Assembly: GCA_021030915.1 (NCBI GenBank)
Contig: JAGEMR010000015.1
Coordinates: 310,001 to 374,000, forward strand
Direction of reading: 5' to 3'
Length of the DNA stretch: 64,000 bases
Source: Astrothelium macrocarpum
Lineage: Eukaryota > Ascomycota > Dothideomycetes > Trypetheliales > Trypetheliaceae
Both the position numbers and the translations under genes were made by a program. A model generated the notes under the pieces. That model was not told the origin of the DNA. It did no database searches and was given only the letters and a program-made list of their open reading frames with translations. Shown here piece by piece: positions 1 to 11,100 of this stretch (positions within the stretch are counted from its first letter, which is position 1; every line of letters starts with the position of its first letter).

Positions 1-123
1 ATCTGCTAGCTCGCGACCAAGCTCATTCTCCTGTGCAGCGACTTTCACGGAATAGTGTAATCCGACAATATCCTTTGCTCTTGATAGATCAGGGTCACTA
101 TCGTCTTTCTTTTCCAAAGACAT
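1..123 (-). CDS. 5' end of an uncharacterised fungal protein, cut by the window edge
   Basis: On the minus strand an ATG at 123 opens 41 codons that stay open to the left edge. The peptide includes RAKDIVGLHYSVKV, is charged and helical in character, and has no signal peptide. It reminds me of small conserved fungal proteins with a D-L-x-R-A-x-D-[IL]-V-x-L-H-Y core, but I cannot name a function. The gene must continue left of base 1. It is divergent from the FAH-family gene that starts at 519, so the 395 bp between them would be a shared promoter. An intron just left of the window cannot be excluded. Confidence 0.55.
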   Translation of the reverse strand, partial: MSLEKKDDSDPDLSRAKDIVGLHYSVKVAAQENELGRELAD

Positions 124-518
124 GGCAGTTGCGGAAGGTTGATCTGGCCGTGCTGTGACAAGGGCGAGGGCAGCGGATTGATCCTGAATAATGTAGTTAG
201 CTTAGACGGAATACGCCGGGAGATTGCTTATGACGGGCTTACGCAGGCTCTCAAAGACGTCAAATCCGAAAGAACTTCGGCAACCCGCATGTTTCAATTA
301 GGATCGTTTACTTTTTGATGTTTTGAGAGATGTGATCTGCTGTCGACGTTGTCTTGCCGAAAACATTGCCCGCAACATCGCTAAAGAGCTCCCCGCCGGA
401 ACCAAGAAAAACAGCCGGCAGTAGAGGGCGTGACGGCTTCAAAATGGTTTTATATTGCTCTGGCCTCAATGGCGTGCAGAAAATTTCTCGCCGTGTTTAT
501 CTTGATTTCACACGCAAC
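124..518. other. Intergenic, probable divergent promoter
   Basis: About 395 bp lie between the left-edge gene (-) and the FAH-family gene (+). I see no coding sequence supported by family resemblance. The open frame beginning at 354 merely runs into the first exon of the FAH gene. Confidence 0.5.
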
Positions 519-1469
519 ATGAGTTCCATAGCTACCGTCAAGGCGAATTGCAGAAAGGTGCCTACCCAAATCCCTCCAGAAATTGGCTGAGGTGCGAATT
601 ACAGCGAGCTTCAGTCTCATTTCAACAATAACACGCTAATGGCGATTATAGGTCGTGTGTATCGGCAGAAACTACGCGTATGAACCCAATCGAAAATTCT
701 TCACGACAGTGTTCCTCTGACCTGAGCCTCATACAGCGATCATGTCAAAGAGTTGAACAATGTCCGCCCAAAACAACCATTCTTCTTCCTAAAGCCCACA
801 TCTTCAATTGTCCTACCAGGACAAGGGCCAGTCATCCGGCCAAGAGGCGTCAACCTCCACTACGAGGTCGAGCTAGGCTTCGTCATGGGCAAGGAAGTCA
901 AAGATCTCGATCCCACAGATGAAAAAGGCGCCTTCGACGCCATCGAGTGTATGTCACTCTCTCCCCCTTCAACTCACGAACGCCTCATCACCACCGCCTC
1001 GACCTCTCTGCGAGCGCGCAATCACAGCTAACCTCGGCCAGCGTACTTCCTCGGCATCGACATGTCGGCGCGCAACATCCAAGAAGAAGCCAAGAAGAAG
1101 GGCCTCCCCTGGTCCATCAGCAAGGGCTTCGACACCTTCCTGCCCATCTCGCAGCTCATCCCCAAAGCCACGCTGCCGGACCCGCACAACGCGCTGATCT
1201 GGCTGAAAGTCAACGACCAGACGCGCCAGCACGACTCCACCGAGCTGATGCTGTTCCGCATCCCGCGCCTGGTCAGCGACATCAGCCGCGTGATGACGCT
1301 GGAACGGGGGGATCTGGTGTTGACGGGCACGCCGAAGGGCGTCGGGAGCGTGGTGACGGGCGATGTGATGACCGCTGGCTTGGAGGTTGCGGGCAAGGAG
1401 GTGAAGGAGGCGAGCTTGGAAGTGCCGGTTGTGGATAGTCAGGGCGCGTATGAGTTTGCGGAGACGTAG
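519..1469 (+). CDS. Fumarylacetoacetate hydrolase-family protein (FAHD1/acylpyruvase-like)
   Basis: Four exons (519-557, 652-677, 737-948, 1042-1469) join to 235 codons (234 aa). Exon 2 is only 26 nt and carries the start of the family's GRNYADHVKE box, completed across the next intron. The protein then has NNVRPKQPFFFLKP, HYEVELGFVMGK with the metal-binding Glu pair, DMSARN with the metal-binding Asp, and GTPKGVG near the C-terminus. FAHD1-type enzymes hydrolyse acylpyruvates and/or decarboxylate oxaloacetate, usually in mitochondria or cytosol using Mg2+ or Mn2+. Length matches the family (about 220-250 aa). The start MSSIATVKANCRK was chosen because the frame then splices cleanly (gtgcct...attatag) into the conserved box. 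No strong mitochondrial presequence is visible. Substrate is not predictable from sequence. Confidence 0.88.
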
Positions 1470-1974
1470 ATGTGTATATATTGGAAAATGTGAATACGAT
1501 GTTGACTGAGTGTGGAAAATGCTGTGGTGCAGGGGTGTGTTAGTTTTGTAAATGTTTCCGGAGTGGCTGCATGATATTGTCGTGGCCTAATTTTCCCTTT
1601 GGCTGTACAAAGAATATCGTTAAGACAGTGTGTATAAACATTCTCAATATGAACAAGGCGTTGAATGTAATTGTTTTGTTTCTGTAATGCTTTGCTATCA
1701 TTTGCTTTTCTCGCCTTTTGAATACACCGCCTATAAAAACAGTACCAACAGACACTTATGAGATGAGGTAAGAAAATGTCCACGCCATGACAGCGAGACG
1801 TAATGGCGTGCTGCCACCTCGTCTCGTTCATCATCTTCTCGCGCTCCTACGTCTCTCTCCTCTTCTCCTACGCACACCTCGACTCCCTCGCCATCCCTAT
1901 TCACATCCACATCCACATCCACATCCACCCCAGGCCTTTTTTCACCATGCCATGTCCAACGTTGCACACAGCGT
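1470..1974. other. Convergent intergenic region
   Basis: About 505 bp between the convergent FAH gene and calnexin hold the two 3' ends. The only structure I see is a short CACATC microsatellite (listed separately). Open frames here show no family signal. Confidence 0.5.
1902..1928. repeat. CACATC hexanucleotide microsatellite
   Basis: Four full CACATC units plus a half unit stand in tandem just downstream of the calnexin stop codon, so probably in its 3' UTR. Confidence 0.9.
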
Positions 1975-3880
1975 CTATGAACTCTTGTCCTGCGACCTCG
2001 TTGTCCTCTTGTTGACCTCCGACTGGACCTTCTCCGCGCCCGAGCTGACACCCTCGGCGACCTTGTCCTTAGCGTCGGCAGCCGAGTCCTTAGCCTTCTG
2101 TGCTGCATCCTTGACCTGGTCCTTTGACGGCGCCGCGGAACTACCCGCACCAAGAGCACCCACCAAGAGTGCCAGGACAGTGACGGCGAGGACACCAATA
2201 CCACCTGCAACTTCGGGGACGAACTTGATGGCCTCGATGGGGTCGCGCTTGGCGATGGTGATGAAGAGATCAACCTTCTCGCGAATATAGGTAGCTGGGT
2301 CATCGGTGAACTTGAGGTCGAGGGGAGATTTGGGCTTAGCCGAGTCGTCGACCTTGGGCTTCTCTGCCTCCTCCTGCGCCTTCTCTGCAACAATCTTGAG
2401 ATCATATGTCTCGGCCTTCAACTTGTTCGCGTCCTCAACGGAGTGGCCGATGTAGATGTTGTCGAAGAGGATATCGTTTTGCATAGTCCACAGTTCAAAT
2501 CCAATAGCGCCCATAGGCTCAAAGTTGGCAGGTGTCTTGTCCTCGAAGAACTCCGGGTTTGGAATCTGGCGTGGCTTCCACACGCCTATGTAAGCCGGGT
2601 TGTCGATGAGCGGCGCGGTCCATTTACCCTTGTAGTCGGGGTTCATCTTGGTCGGTTTCTCCCAGGGCCCACAGCCAGAGGCATCGTTGCATTTGGGGTT
2701 GGGCACTTGTGGTGCGATCCAGTCGCCGTCTTCCTCATCGTCCCAGTCTTCGGGCTTCTCAGCCTCGGGATCTGGGATCATGACAGGTTCGTCGTCAAGC
2801 CAATCATCGGGCTTGGTGGCTTCCTCATCGACAACGGAGAAAGGCGCGTCTTCGTCCCAATCGTCTGGCTTGGTCGCGGTTGGGTTAGGAATCTTGGCTT
2901 CGTCGACCCAGTCAACGGGCTTCTCGTCATTGGGGTCCTCAATTGTCTCGGGAGGATTGACGGCGGGGGAGAAGTCTTCCAAGAGACTGCCATTGCGGAC
3001 GGATTCGCCATCGATTCGGATCTCGTATTTCTGGTCTGGGGTGACGATAAGAGTATATAGGCTGGTGGGCTTGGTGATACGAGCCAAGGCGGTGTTCTTG
3101 AGGTGTTTCTCTTCATATTCACCAGTCTTGGGATTCTTGTGACGGAAAATGAAGTGAACCTTATTGGTAGCGCCACATTTGTCAGGACCAAACATGATGA
3201 TGTATGGGGAGGCGTTGGAGAATTCTTCGGCGTGGAGAGCCTTGTTGTCCTGGAGAAGTTTCATATAGGCGCCACCACATTCCAAACCATCTAATTGATG
3301 TCAGGAGAATTCAGAGATAATGTCACACTCAAGTAGTCTTGCGCTTTGGGGATGTAACCTACTTTGAAGTTTGACTTCGTATTGGACAACAAGAGTCTTG
3401 CCCTTGTTGTCAATGACCTTGGGAAACTTGGCAGAAATGGCATGGTGAGCTGCCTTGTCCTTGAGAACAAGACCTTTGTCACCTTCCATGCCCTTGAGAA
3501 CTGTAGGCTCTTCGACAGACCAGGTGCCGACATAGGCCCAATCCTCGTCAGTGTTTGCCTTTTTGGCGTGCGAAGCTTGCCATCTTGTCTCCCAATCATC
3601 AGTGAATTGCTCCAGAAACGGAGCTTTTATGCTGGCAGGCTTGATGGAGCGTTAGCAAGATTGGTCGAGGAAAATTCCGAACTCCCAAGGGAGACTAAAA
3701 GGCGAATTTACTTACGGTGAAGGTTGGTCTGTTTATACCGGCAGCTGCAGTAGCTGACTCGACAGCAGATGAAGCTGCAGATGAAGCGGAAGAAACAGAT
3801 TCTTTGGCATCATCGGCTGCGTCTGCTCGTGCAAAGGCAGCACTCGAGGCGAGCGCTGCAAGGACGGCGTTGAACCGCAT
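1975..3880 (-). CDS. Calnexin, ER lectin chaperone
   Basis: Three exons (3716-3880, 3363-3639, 1975-3290) join to 586 codons (585 aa). An N-terminal signal peptide (MRFNAVLAALASSAAFARA) is followed by an Ala/Ser-rich linker, then the lectin domain with APFLEQFTDDW, DWAYVGTWSVEEP-type and NGLECGGAYMKLL motifs. The P-domain has KPDDWDED, KPDDWLDD and KPEDWDDEEDGDW repeats followed by GKWTAPLIDNP and GVWKPRQIPNP. One transmembrane helix (about IGVLAVTVLALLVGALGAG) precedes a charged cytosolic tail. Calnexin binds monoglucosylated N-glycans and retains folding glycoproteins in the ER. Introns are 76 and 72 bp; the LQ|NGLECGG junction matches the family exactly. No dilysine retrieval signal is seen at the extreme C-terminus. 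OST2 in this window acts upstream in the same N-glycoprotein pathway, but the genes are not adjacent. Confidence 0.96.
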
Positions 3881-4486
3881 TATGGCTTTCAGCTCGACTC
3901 AGCAAGCGATGGCCAGGTGAATTAGAAGCGGAGACTAATTTAGAAGATGAAAGGAGGAAAGAAATGGATTGTGGGAGCAACAATTAGGCGATCAATGCTA
4001 GAAAGAAGGAAGGAGGTTGGTGGATGGGTCGAGGGTCGGGTAAAAATGCAAGATGCCACGTTTGAAGAAATGAGGCCCGGCGTGGGGAACAGCTGCCGGA
4101 AGCTGGCCGGGTCCGAGCTCCACACGAAAACTGGCCTCAACTGACGGAGTACAGGAGCTCACGTTGACTGTGACCTGGGCCGCGGCGGAAGGGAGATTGC
4201 TGGCTGGGTGCATGCGTTCGACATCACTCCGTAATTACCTGGCTGCCCGTATGTCCCAGTGGCTGCCATTGCACTACTTAAATACATACAAGGAATGGGT
4301 AAAGACAGCGACACACTGCTGTCACCGATTGTGCTCACATGAACATCTTTCTCCAATCCCTCAGTCCTGAGAGAGACGATTACACCTGGTCTCATTGGAA
4401 ACGCCGATGGAATGCAAACCACAAATCCACCATCAGCCATTAGTCATTATGTATTTGAACGCAATCGATGCACATGTGCAACTTCT
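3881..4486. other. Intergenic, calnexin promoter and 3' end of DUF2406 gene
   Basis: About 606 bp lie between the DUF2406 stop and the calnexin start, both minus strand. Short overlapping open frames on both strands have no family resemblance. I could not identify a convincing unfolded-protein-response element by eye. Confidence 0.45.
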
Positions 4487-5877
4487 TTAATCTCGACTGA
4501 AACGTCTCTTGAACCAGCTCTTACGCTTCTCGCTTGATGAGTGTTCTAATGCTGGCCGGTTCGGTGCCATACCACCTGGTGAAGGTGAAGAGTCGGGGGC
4601 CGTGTTGAACTTCATGAGTCTGCGCTGACCTGAGGGCTGGCCTGCTTTCGGAGGGACGGCAGGTGGAGCATCAGGACGATACTGTTGGTGAGGGAAAGCA
4701 CCAGAGACATTCTGTCCTGGCATTCTGCCCATATTTGGTACTGGGTATGCTGCCCCGTGCGAGCCTGTGCCATATTCTTCCAGAATTGGTCCTTGCAAAT
4801 TTGGCGCTCCCCCAAAACCAGTGAGTCCATATGTTTCTTGTGGCTCCTGTTTTGTTGAAGTGGGATTGACGCGATCGATGGAGCTATTTTCACTACTGGG
4901 GTCGGTCGAGTTCGCCCATGGTCCAGTACTCTCACTGCCATTCGACATGCCCGTGTTGACCGTATCATGTGATTGATGATAGCCATGAGTGGGATAAACT
5001 CCATGACCAGGGTTGGTATTGTAGCGCGCCAAAATCGGTTCCGAGTTGAGTCGTTGGCCATAGCGATGACGAGGTGGAACAGGGCCCGCGCCATACCCAT
5101 CGTGGTAGTAACTGTCTGGACGCGAGGCAGGAGCACGAGATCCGTAGTAGCCGCCCACTTGAGACAATCGATGGTTGCTTTGATTATTGCCTAAGCCTAC
5201 AATAAAAGGCTCAGCACTGGGCCAAGGGAGTTGAACACAAAGAAAGCATGCTGTTCCTTACCTCCAAAATAGCTACTCCTACGACTGGCAAAGCCGTCAA
5301 AGCCCTCTGATTCTACCAACAGTAAGCTTCCCTCCGCACTTGGCTGTGCTTTTGTGGAATCATGAACATACCAGTTCTGACTATGGATTGTCTCTTCTTG
5401 TACCCTCCATCTATTGCTGCCTCAAAAGATCTGATTGTATCCAGTGGGCGCTCCCATCGTGGTCTTGTAGGGTTGGAAAGATCTGGGTCAGCTATTCGGG
5501 CAAGTCAGTAACAGGCTCCGTCGGTTAGCAGAATCCGGAATTCAATCTTACAAATCACATTTCCATTCTGATCTTTCCATTCGATCGAGCGAAGAGAGTC
5601 CATGGTAGCTTTTTGGTTGGCGACGGTAGCTGTGCAGGCGTTAGCATTATATGCATGATGATAGATAGAAAGCAAACACACCTGGCTGGGCCTCATCAAT
5701 GGCGGTGTTTGGATTTGCCTTGGTGCCCTCCTTCATATGCCATTTGCGTTTATCGGACTCTGTTTCCACCAAGTCTACTTTCGGCTTGGAGTTGCTGCTA
5801 CTGTCACTCTTGTTGCTTCGCAGACTAAAGCCCGATTTGGCTCGAGGCCGAGAGTGGCCATATTGTTGCTGCTCCAT
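4487..5877 (-). CDS. DUF2406 family protein, low-complexity C-terminus
   Basis: Five exons (5682-5877, 5552-5629, 5372-5491, 5262-5312, 4487-5196) join to 385 codons (384 aa). The N-terminal third matches the fungal DUF2406 layout: HSRPRAKSGFSLRS, then AIDEAQPATVANQKATMDSL, then NPTRPRWERPLDTIRSFE, then a segment rich in Ser, Gly and Tyr. The C-terminal half is disordered in character, with Tyr/Gly/Pro-rich stretches and a basic end (KRKSWFKRRFSRD). Function of the family is not settled; yeast members are small stress- or membrane-associated proteins of unknown role. Introns are 52-65 bp and all follow GT-AG. The third and fourth exons (120 and 51 nt) are too short to stand out alone. Confidence is high for the gene and family, low for any function. 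Confidence 0.85.
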
Positions 5878-7309
5878 GTCGGCTTTTGGGTGGTCAAGGG
5901 TTCGGATAGCTCAGTCATGCATGAAGTTGCGGTGGAGTAGAACGAATGTACGGTAGCGATCAACGGCAGGACGTGGTGCAAGAAGACCGATCAAACGAGT
6001 GTAAAAAAGCTGGGAAGCATGAGGACGCAAACACCGTTTCTTTGGAGGCTGCACTGCCCAGCGCTGAGCAGTGAGCAGGACCAAAGTGACGGAGGTTTGA
6101 AACGGGCGTTGGTGTTGGGTCGTGGCACAAAATCGCTTGGATGAGCACGGAAGTACGGATTTCTGGCCCGACGAACGGGTGCGTAAGAATGGGGCGGGAT
6201 GGGTGAGAGTGGCGGCAGGCCACGCACTACAGCGTCGACAGCAATAGCGAGAAAAGGGTGGTATCTTTGGCAAGGTAGGGATTTTGGTGGGGAAAGCAAA
6301 TGGTCGCGATGGTGACGACGCATGCGTTCTGCATCAGCGAGAGCGTGGCCAACCAGCGAGTGTAGCAGCATATCGGCGACAGCTACCCGGACCCTCGACC
6401 TCTCCAAGAACTGCGGCAGCTAAACCCATCTGCCCCCAGTCCGATACGCTATTTCTAACTTTGGCCGATCTGTCCCTCGCGATCATTATTCCTCCGATAG
6501 TCTCCCGCGCCGCGCCTCGTTCTGGCAGGACTGAGGAGCCGTGGATGCGAGCCAGCAGTGACAGCTCCAGTGCAGCGGGCATGTAAGGAATGTTGCCACC
6601 GAGATCCGACGTGTGACACTGCGACACAAACACTGCGCAACTCTACTCTGAAACGCTTGTCCCAGCATTTTCTTGGCATGCCGCAGTGCTGCCACCCTGG
6701 CCGTGGGCCCTGTTGCGTCCACCCTAGCCGTAACGCCAACCCAAGATGGCTGGAAGGATGAGCCGAGTTTTCTATCTGATTTCGACGCGGCATCCTCTGC
6801 AGCGCCAAGCAGATTATCGATTACAATGCTTGATCAGCAAGTCTAAGCTGCGTATGTATTCCACACGTTGTTTGTCACCATCGCCGACCGTGGTTTACAG
6901 TACATAGTAGCAGCCTTGTGTCCAGATCAAAACCACCCTCCTACTAGGTAGCTCCATTCGCCGACACTAGTGGCTATCGTCTCGCATTGCCAATGTTTGA
7001 GCAAAAAGTTTAATCCACCCGGCCTTCTCCACCCCCAAAAGAGGCTGTGCCTTTTCAATAGATCCCGGTCCTGGTCGTTCTGCTGCCGTGACTCGTGAAC
7101 CATCTCCAATTCGGGTCGTCTTCTTATCGCGACAAAAAATGTAGTCTCATGGTGCCACAGAGTATTGATAACACGAATGTTGTAAAGGGCACACAGAATC
7201 CCAAAAGCCTGTCTTGCTAGATCACTGTAGTCTGCCGACTCAAGATCAGACAGCCAAAAAACTGCATCGACGCCGTGCAATGCTTGAATGAATTAGTTAT
7301 CAAAATGTC
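5878..7309. other. Long intergenic region upstream of the DUF2406 gene
   Basis: About 1.4 kb separates the DUF2406 start from the VMA21 stop. Several open frames exist on both strands, the longest on the minus strand at 5991-6407 (138 codons), 6927-7280 (117 codons) and 6455-6808 (117 codons). None has a domain, a signal peptide or a splice pattern I recognise. I treat the stretch as promoter and 3' flank, with an orphan small gene at 6927-7280 as an unproven possibility. Confidence 0.4.
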
Positions 7310-7757
7310 CTATTCGGCCTTCTTCTGCTTTTGTTCTGCTGCAGTCTGTTCCGATTGATCTTCTCTCATCGCCACCACCACATAGGCAATCAGTACTACA
7401 TTGGCCATGACTGCTGCCGACGCTCCTGCAAATGTAGAATTACCTGAGCCGTAGTTAGCGCTACATTGGGACAGAGGTGGGAAATACCGTGCTTGCCTCC
7501 AAAAATCGTATTCACCGAGAAAAAATAAGTGCCGATAGGTAATGAAATCATAGCAAATGTGAAACCAAGTAACTTTACAATAACTGATCTATGGGATGTT
7601 CAGCGAAGTGCGACAGCGCCTTGGTAAAGAGATGAAGCACGAACGTAGGAACGGCGGGACTAATGTTGGATTTCTCTGAGGAATCCGGTAGCACACTGCC
7701 AAGATCATCTCCGTCCAGACTGCTCTTGCCATCTGACACTATCCTTCTGGTCGCCAT
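7310..7757 (-). CDS. VMA21: VMA21, V-ATPase assembly factor of the ER
   Basis: Three exons (7645-7757, 7497-7588, 7310-7443) join to 113 codons (112 aa). The start MATRRIV and SEKSNISPAVPT are typical of filamentous-fungal Vma21. Two membrane helices follow (SVIVKLLGFTFAMISLPIG and AVMANVVLIAYVVVAM), separated by a short lumenal loop with NSTFAG. The protein ends in KKAE, a dilysine-type ER retrieval signal. Vma21 escorts the V0 sector out of the ER. Intron 1 is 56 bp (gttcgt...catag). Intron 2 (53 bp) fits best as a GC-AG intron, with donor GAG|gcaagc, because this keeps the loop at family length. A GT donor nine bases downstream would add three residues (KHG). The gene is divergent from FUN30, with 383 bp between starts. 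Confidence 0.93.
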
Positions 7758-8140
7758 GGCGGATGGTGAGTTGTTGGTTGATTGGATGTTGTGCCAAACG
7801 TTTCCCGGACAGGCCTGACAGCGTGGGGGGAGATGCGAATGACGCGAACCTCGAAAGTGGCATCGCGAAAATTGGCGCGTCAATCGTGCTCGCGAATTCA
7901 ACCTCTACCACCTCATTTCACTGGGTACCATCACCACCCACTTTTGTCCCTCTCAGGCGTCGCTACTCACTTTTGTCTTGCACCAGAACAAAGCTAAATC
8001 TCGTGTCTCTATTGTGTTTGTTTTCTCACATTGTCCTACAGTTTCGCTCTCCCTTTTCTCAGTTCGTACTCGACGTCATTTTGTTCAATTGATGATCGCC
8101 GCCTTCCCAGCTCTCGTTCACGACAAGCACGCTCATCAAA
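7758..8140. promoter_or_regulatory. Divergent promoter VMA21 / FUN30
   Basis: The 383 bp between the two start codons hold no coding sequence I can support. The FUN30-proximal half is pyrimidine-rich (CTCTC and TTTTC runs), as is common in fungal core promoters. It must serve both genes. Confidence 0.55.
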
Positions 8141-11100
8141 ATGATACCCGACAGTGATCCTATTGAGACTTCTTCACCTGTGAAAAGGGGATCGCCTGGT
8201 GCTGCCTATAACTCGGAAAATGATAGTGGGGACGATTTCTTTGACCACGAGACGATAGCTACTTTGCCTCTCTCGCAACAGCAAAAACCCTACAAAGACA
8301 TCGCAGCACAACTATCTTCCTCGCCATATTTTTCTCAGCCAACACAGCCTCTCTCACATGCAAAGGACATTTCATCCCCCAAGAACGCAAAAAATCTAAC
8401 TTCACCCTCACCCACGGTCCAGGTCCCCGCCTCCTCTCCAATTGCGCCTTCTCCAGTCACACGCAAGCCCCAGCTCTCTAATACTGGAAGTAGCTTTGCT
8501 CCTCCAGGGACTATGTTTAGACAACCCATCATTCCCGCACGGTCAACGCCGGTACCGCCTATTGACGAAATTGTCCCCGATTACCAAAGCTCACAATCCG
8601 ATGACGACGATCCCAATCTGGACATCAAGCCATCTGTGTTCTCTAATGGTAACAGGAACGCGCAATCAACAACATTCAATTTCAAGACATTGTCCAAGTT
8701 TAGCTATACAGGTCAAGAAACAAAAGACAAATCATCCACAACAATCACTCAGTTGCCCTCCAAGCGCCCAGCAGATGATAGTGCCAGTGCTTATGGCAAT
8801 GTTCGGAGACCTGTAAAGCAGATACGCCAAACAGGTCCTGCACGTGCTCAGCCTATTCAACTTAGCCATGAAGATATTTCGCTCGATGATTTTAACGACT
8901 CAGACCTCAAGAAGAGTATTGAAAAGATGAGAGAAGTCATGCCCCATGTGAGTGTGGGACAGTGTGCCGCTGCTCTGGAGAAAGCAAGGTTCAACTACAA
9001 CGATGCTTTGGATAGATTGTTTGATGTCAATCAAGATCAAACTCCGGTGGATCTAACTATTTCTGACGACGAAAGCCGAAAAAGACCAGTCACAGTACAA
9101 GATCCCGTCTCCAAACGCCAGGTGAAGGATCATGGCCGATCAATTCAGAACAAATGGTCTTCTACACAAGCTGGTCGGCGTCCGCAGAAGAATGAGCCGT
9201 CTTCCATACCCACATCGATACCAAAGAGGGCTTCTCCACCGCCGCCGCAACGTAAACGTCTTTTGAATCGAAAAAAGCAACTTTCATCATCTCCTGTTCC
9301 ATTTGATGACGACGACGAAGGTGTCGGAATTACAAACTATTCTTCGCAAGCAGCGGTTTCTAAGAACAGCATAAAGAGCGAACGTACCGCGGCTGTTCCT
9401 ACCGTCACTGTGGTAGACTCGGACTCGGACTCTGGTTTAGGTCATGATCAAGACGACGTAATTGAAGAGGGTGATTTAGACAATACCGAAAAGGAAGTTC
9501 TCAAGTTCTTGAATCGCTGCAGCATTGAAGAATTGGCCGATCTTTCAAATCAGACAGAGGAAGTAGCTTCAATTGTCATACAAAAACGTCCCTTTAAATC
9601 CCTTGAGCAAGTCCGAACTGTGTCAGAATCTACAGAAACAAAGGGTCGGAAGCCACGGAAACCAATTGGAGACAAGGTTGTTGAGGTTTGCCTCGATATG
9701 TGGGTTGGATTTGAAGCTGTAGACAAGCTTGTGAAAAGATGTGAGGCATTGGGCAAAAAACTGCAAACAGCAATGAAGCCACTTGGGTTGATTGCTGAAG
9801 GCACTGGTCAGAGCGGTGAGCTTTCGAGCATCAATTTATCAGATGTAACAAAGCTTGAGAGCACGTCGATGCACGATTCTGGGGTAGGAACACCGTCAAG
9901 CTCTGCGCCTAATCCAGATGAAGACAGTGAGAATGCTGCCAACAAGAACTTGAAATCAAAATCAGACCCAAATGAGTCTGATTCAGACCTTGAAGGGTTT
10001 AAAAAGAAATCACAGAAATCCCAGGGGAAGGGACTGCATCAACCAGCATTGATGAGCAAGGACTTTACTATGAAAGATTACCAACTGGCTGGGCTAACAT
10101 GGCTCAATGTTCTCTTTGAGCAAAAGATGAGCGGCATTCTGGCGGATGATATGGGCTTGGGCAAAACGTGCCAAGTGATTGCATTCCTCACTCACCTTGC
10201 TGAAACAAGTGTTCGAGGTCCGCACCTTGTCTTTGTCCCTGGATCGACACTGGAGAACTGGCTCCGTGAGTTTAGCAAATTCTCCCCGGATTTGTACGTG
10301 GAACCGTACTACGGCTCCCAAGCTGAGCGAGCCGAACAGCGAGCTCTCATCGAGGACAACCGAACGGAAATCAACGTCATCGTTACAACCTATGATATGG
10401 CCAAAGGGAGGAGTATGATTGACGGGAATGTGGATGCAAAGTTCCTGCGGAAACTCAAGCCAGTAGTCACGGTCTATGATGAGGGACACGTCTTACGCAA
10501 TCGCAACAACAAACTTTACGACACACTGATCAGGATTCCATCCAAATTCCGCTTGCTGTTGACGGGGACACCACTTCAGAACAATCTACAAGAGTTGATC
10601 TCTCTATTGGCATTCATCATGCCAGATGTTTTCTATGAGCATCAAGATGATCTACAAAACATCTTCAAATACAAAGCAAAGACTGTGGACAACAATCATG
10701 CAGGACTGCTGTCAGCGAGAAGGATCAATCGCGCGAGATCGATGATGACACCCTTCGTTCTCCGACGCAAGAAACACCAGGTCCTTGATTTGCCTCATAA
10801 GACCAGACGAGTGGAGCTTTGCGAACTAGTGCCAGGGGCGCACCGCGATGTATACATGTCACAGCTGGATGAGGAAAGGCCTGAACTGGAGCAATCTACA
10901 ACAGCAAAGAGAGGACCCAAAAAGCGTTCAGGAGCTATGACAGGTTTGCGTCTTGCCGCCATTCATCCGTTGCTCTTTCGGCGCTTGTACGACGATAAGA
11001 AACTTTGGAAGATCATTCGGGTCGCACAAAAACACGATCTCGTGGAAGGCAAGGATGAGCGCATCTGGGAGGAGTACGCCAAGATGGGCGATTTTGACAT

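Noticed and set aside
1731..2405. 224-codon Arg/Ser-rich minus-strand frame at the calnexin 3' end
   Set aside because: Frame-shifted shadow of the calnexin C-terminus and its 3' UTR.
2443..3060. 205-codon plus-strand frame opposite calnexin
   Set aside because: Antisense to the conserved P-domain, with no family signal of its own.
6927..7280. Possible small protein gene, 117 codons on the minus strand
   Set aside because: No recognisable domain, it ends next to VMA21, and it probably overlaps the VMA21 3' UTR. Kept only as a remark in the intergenic entry.
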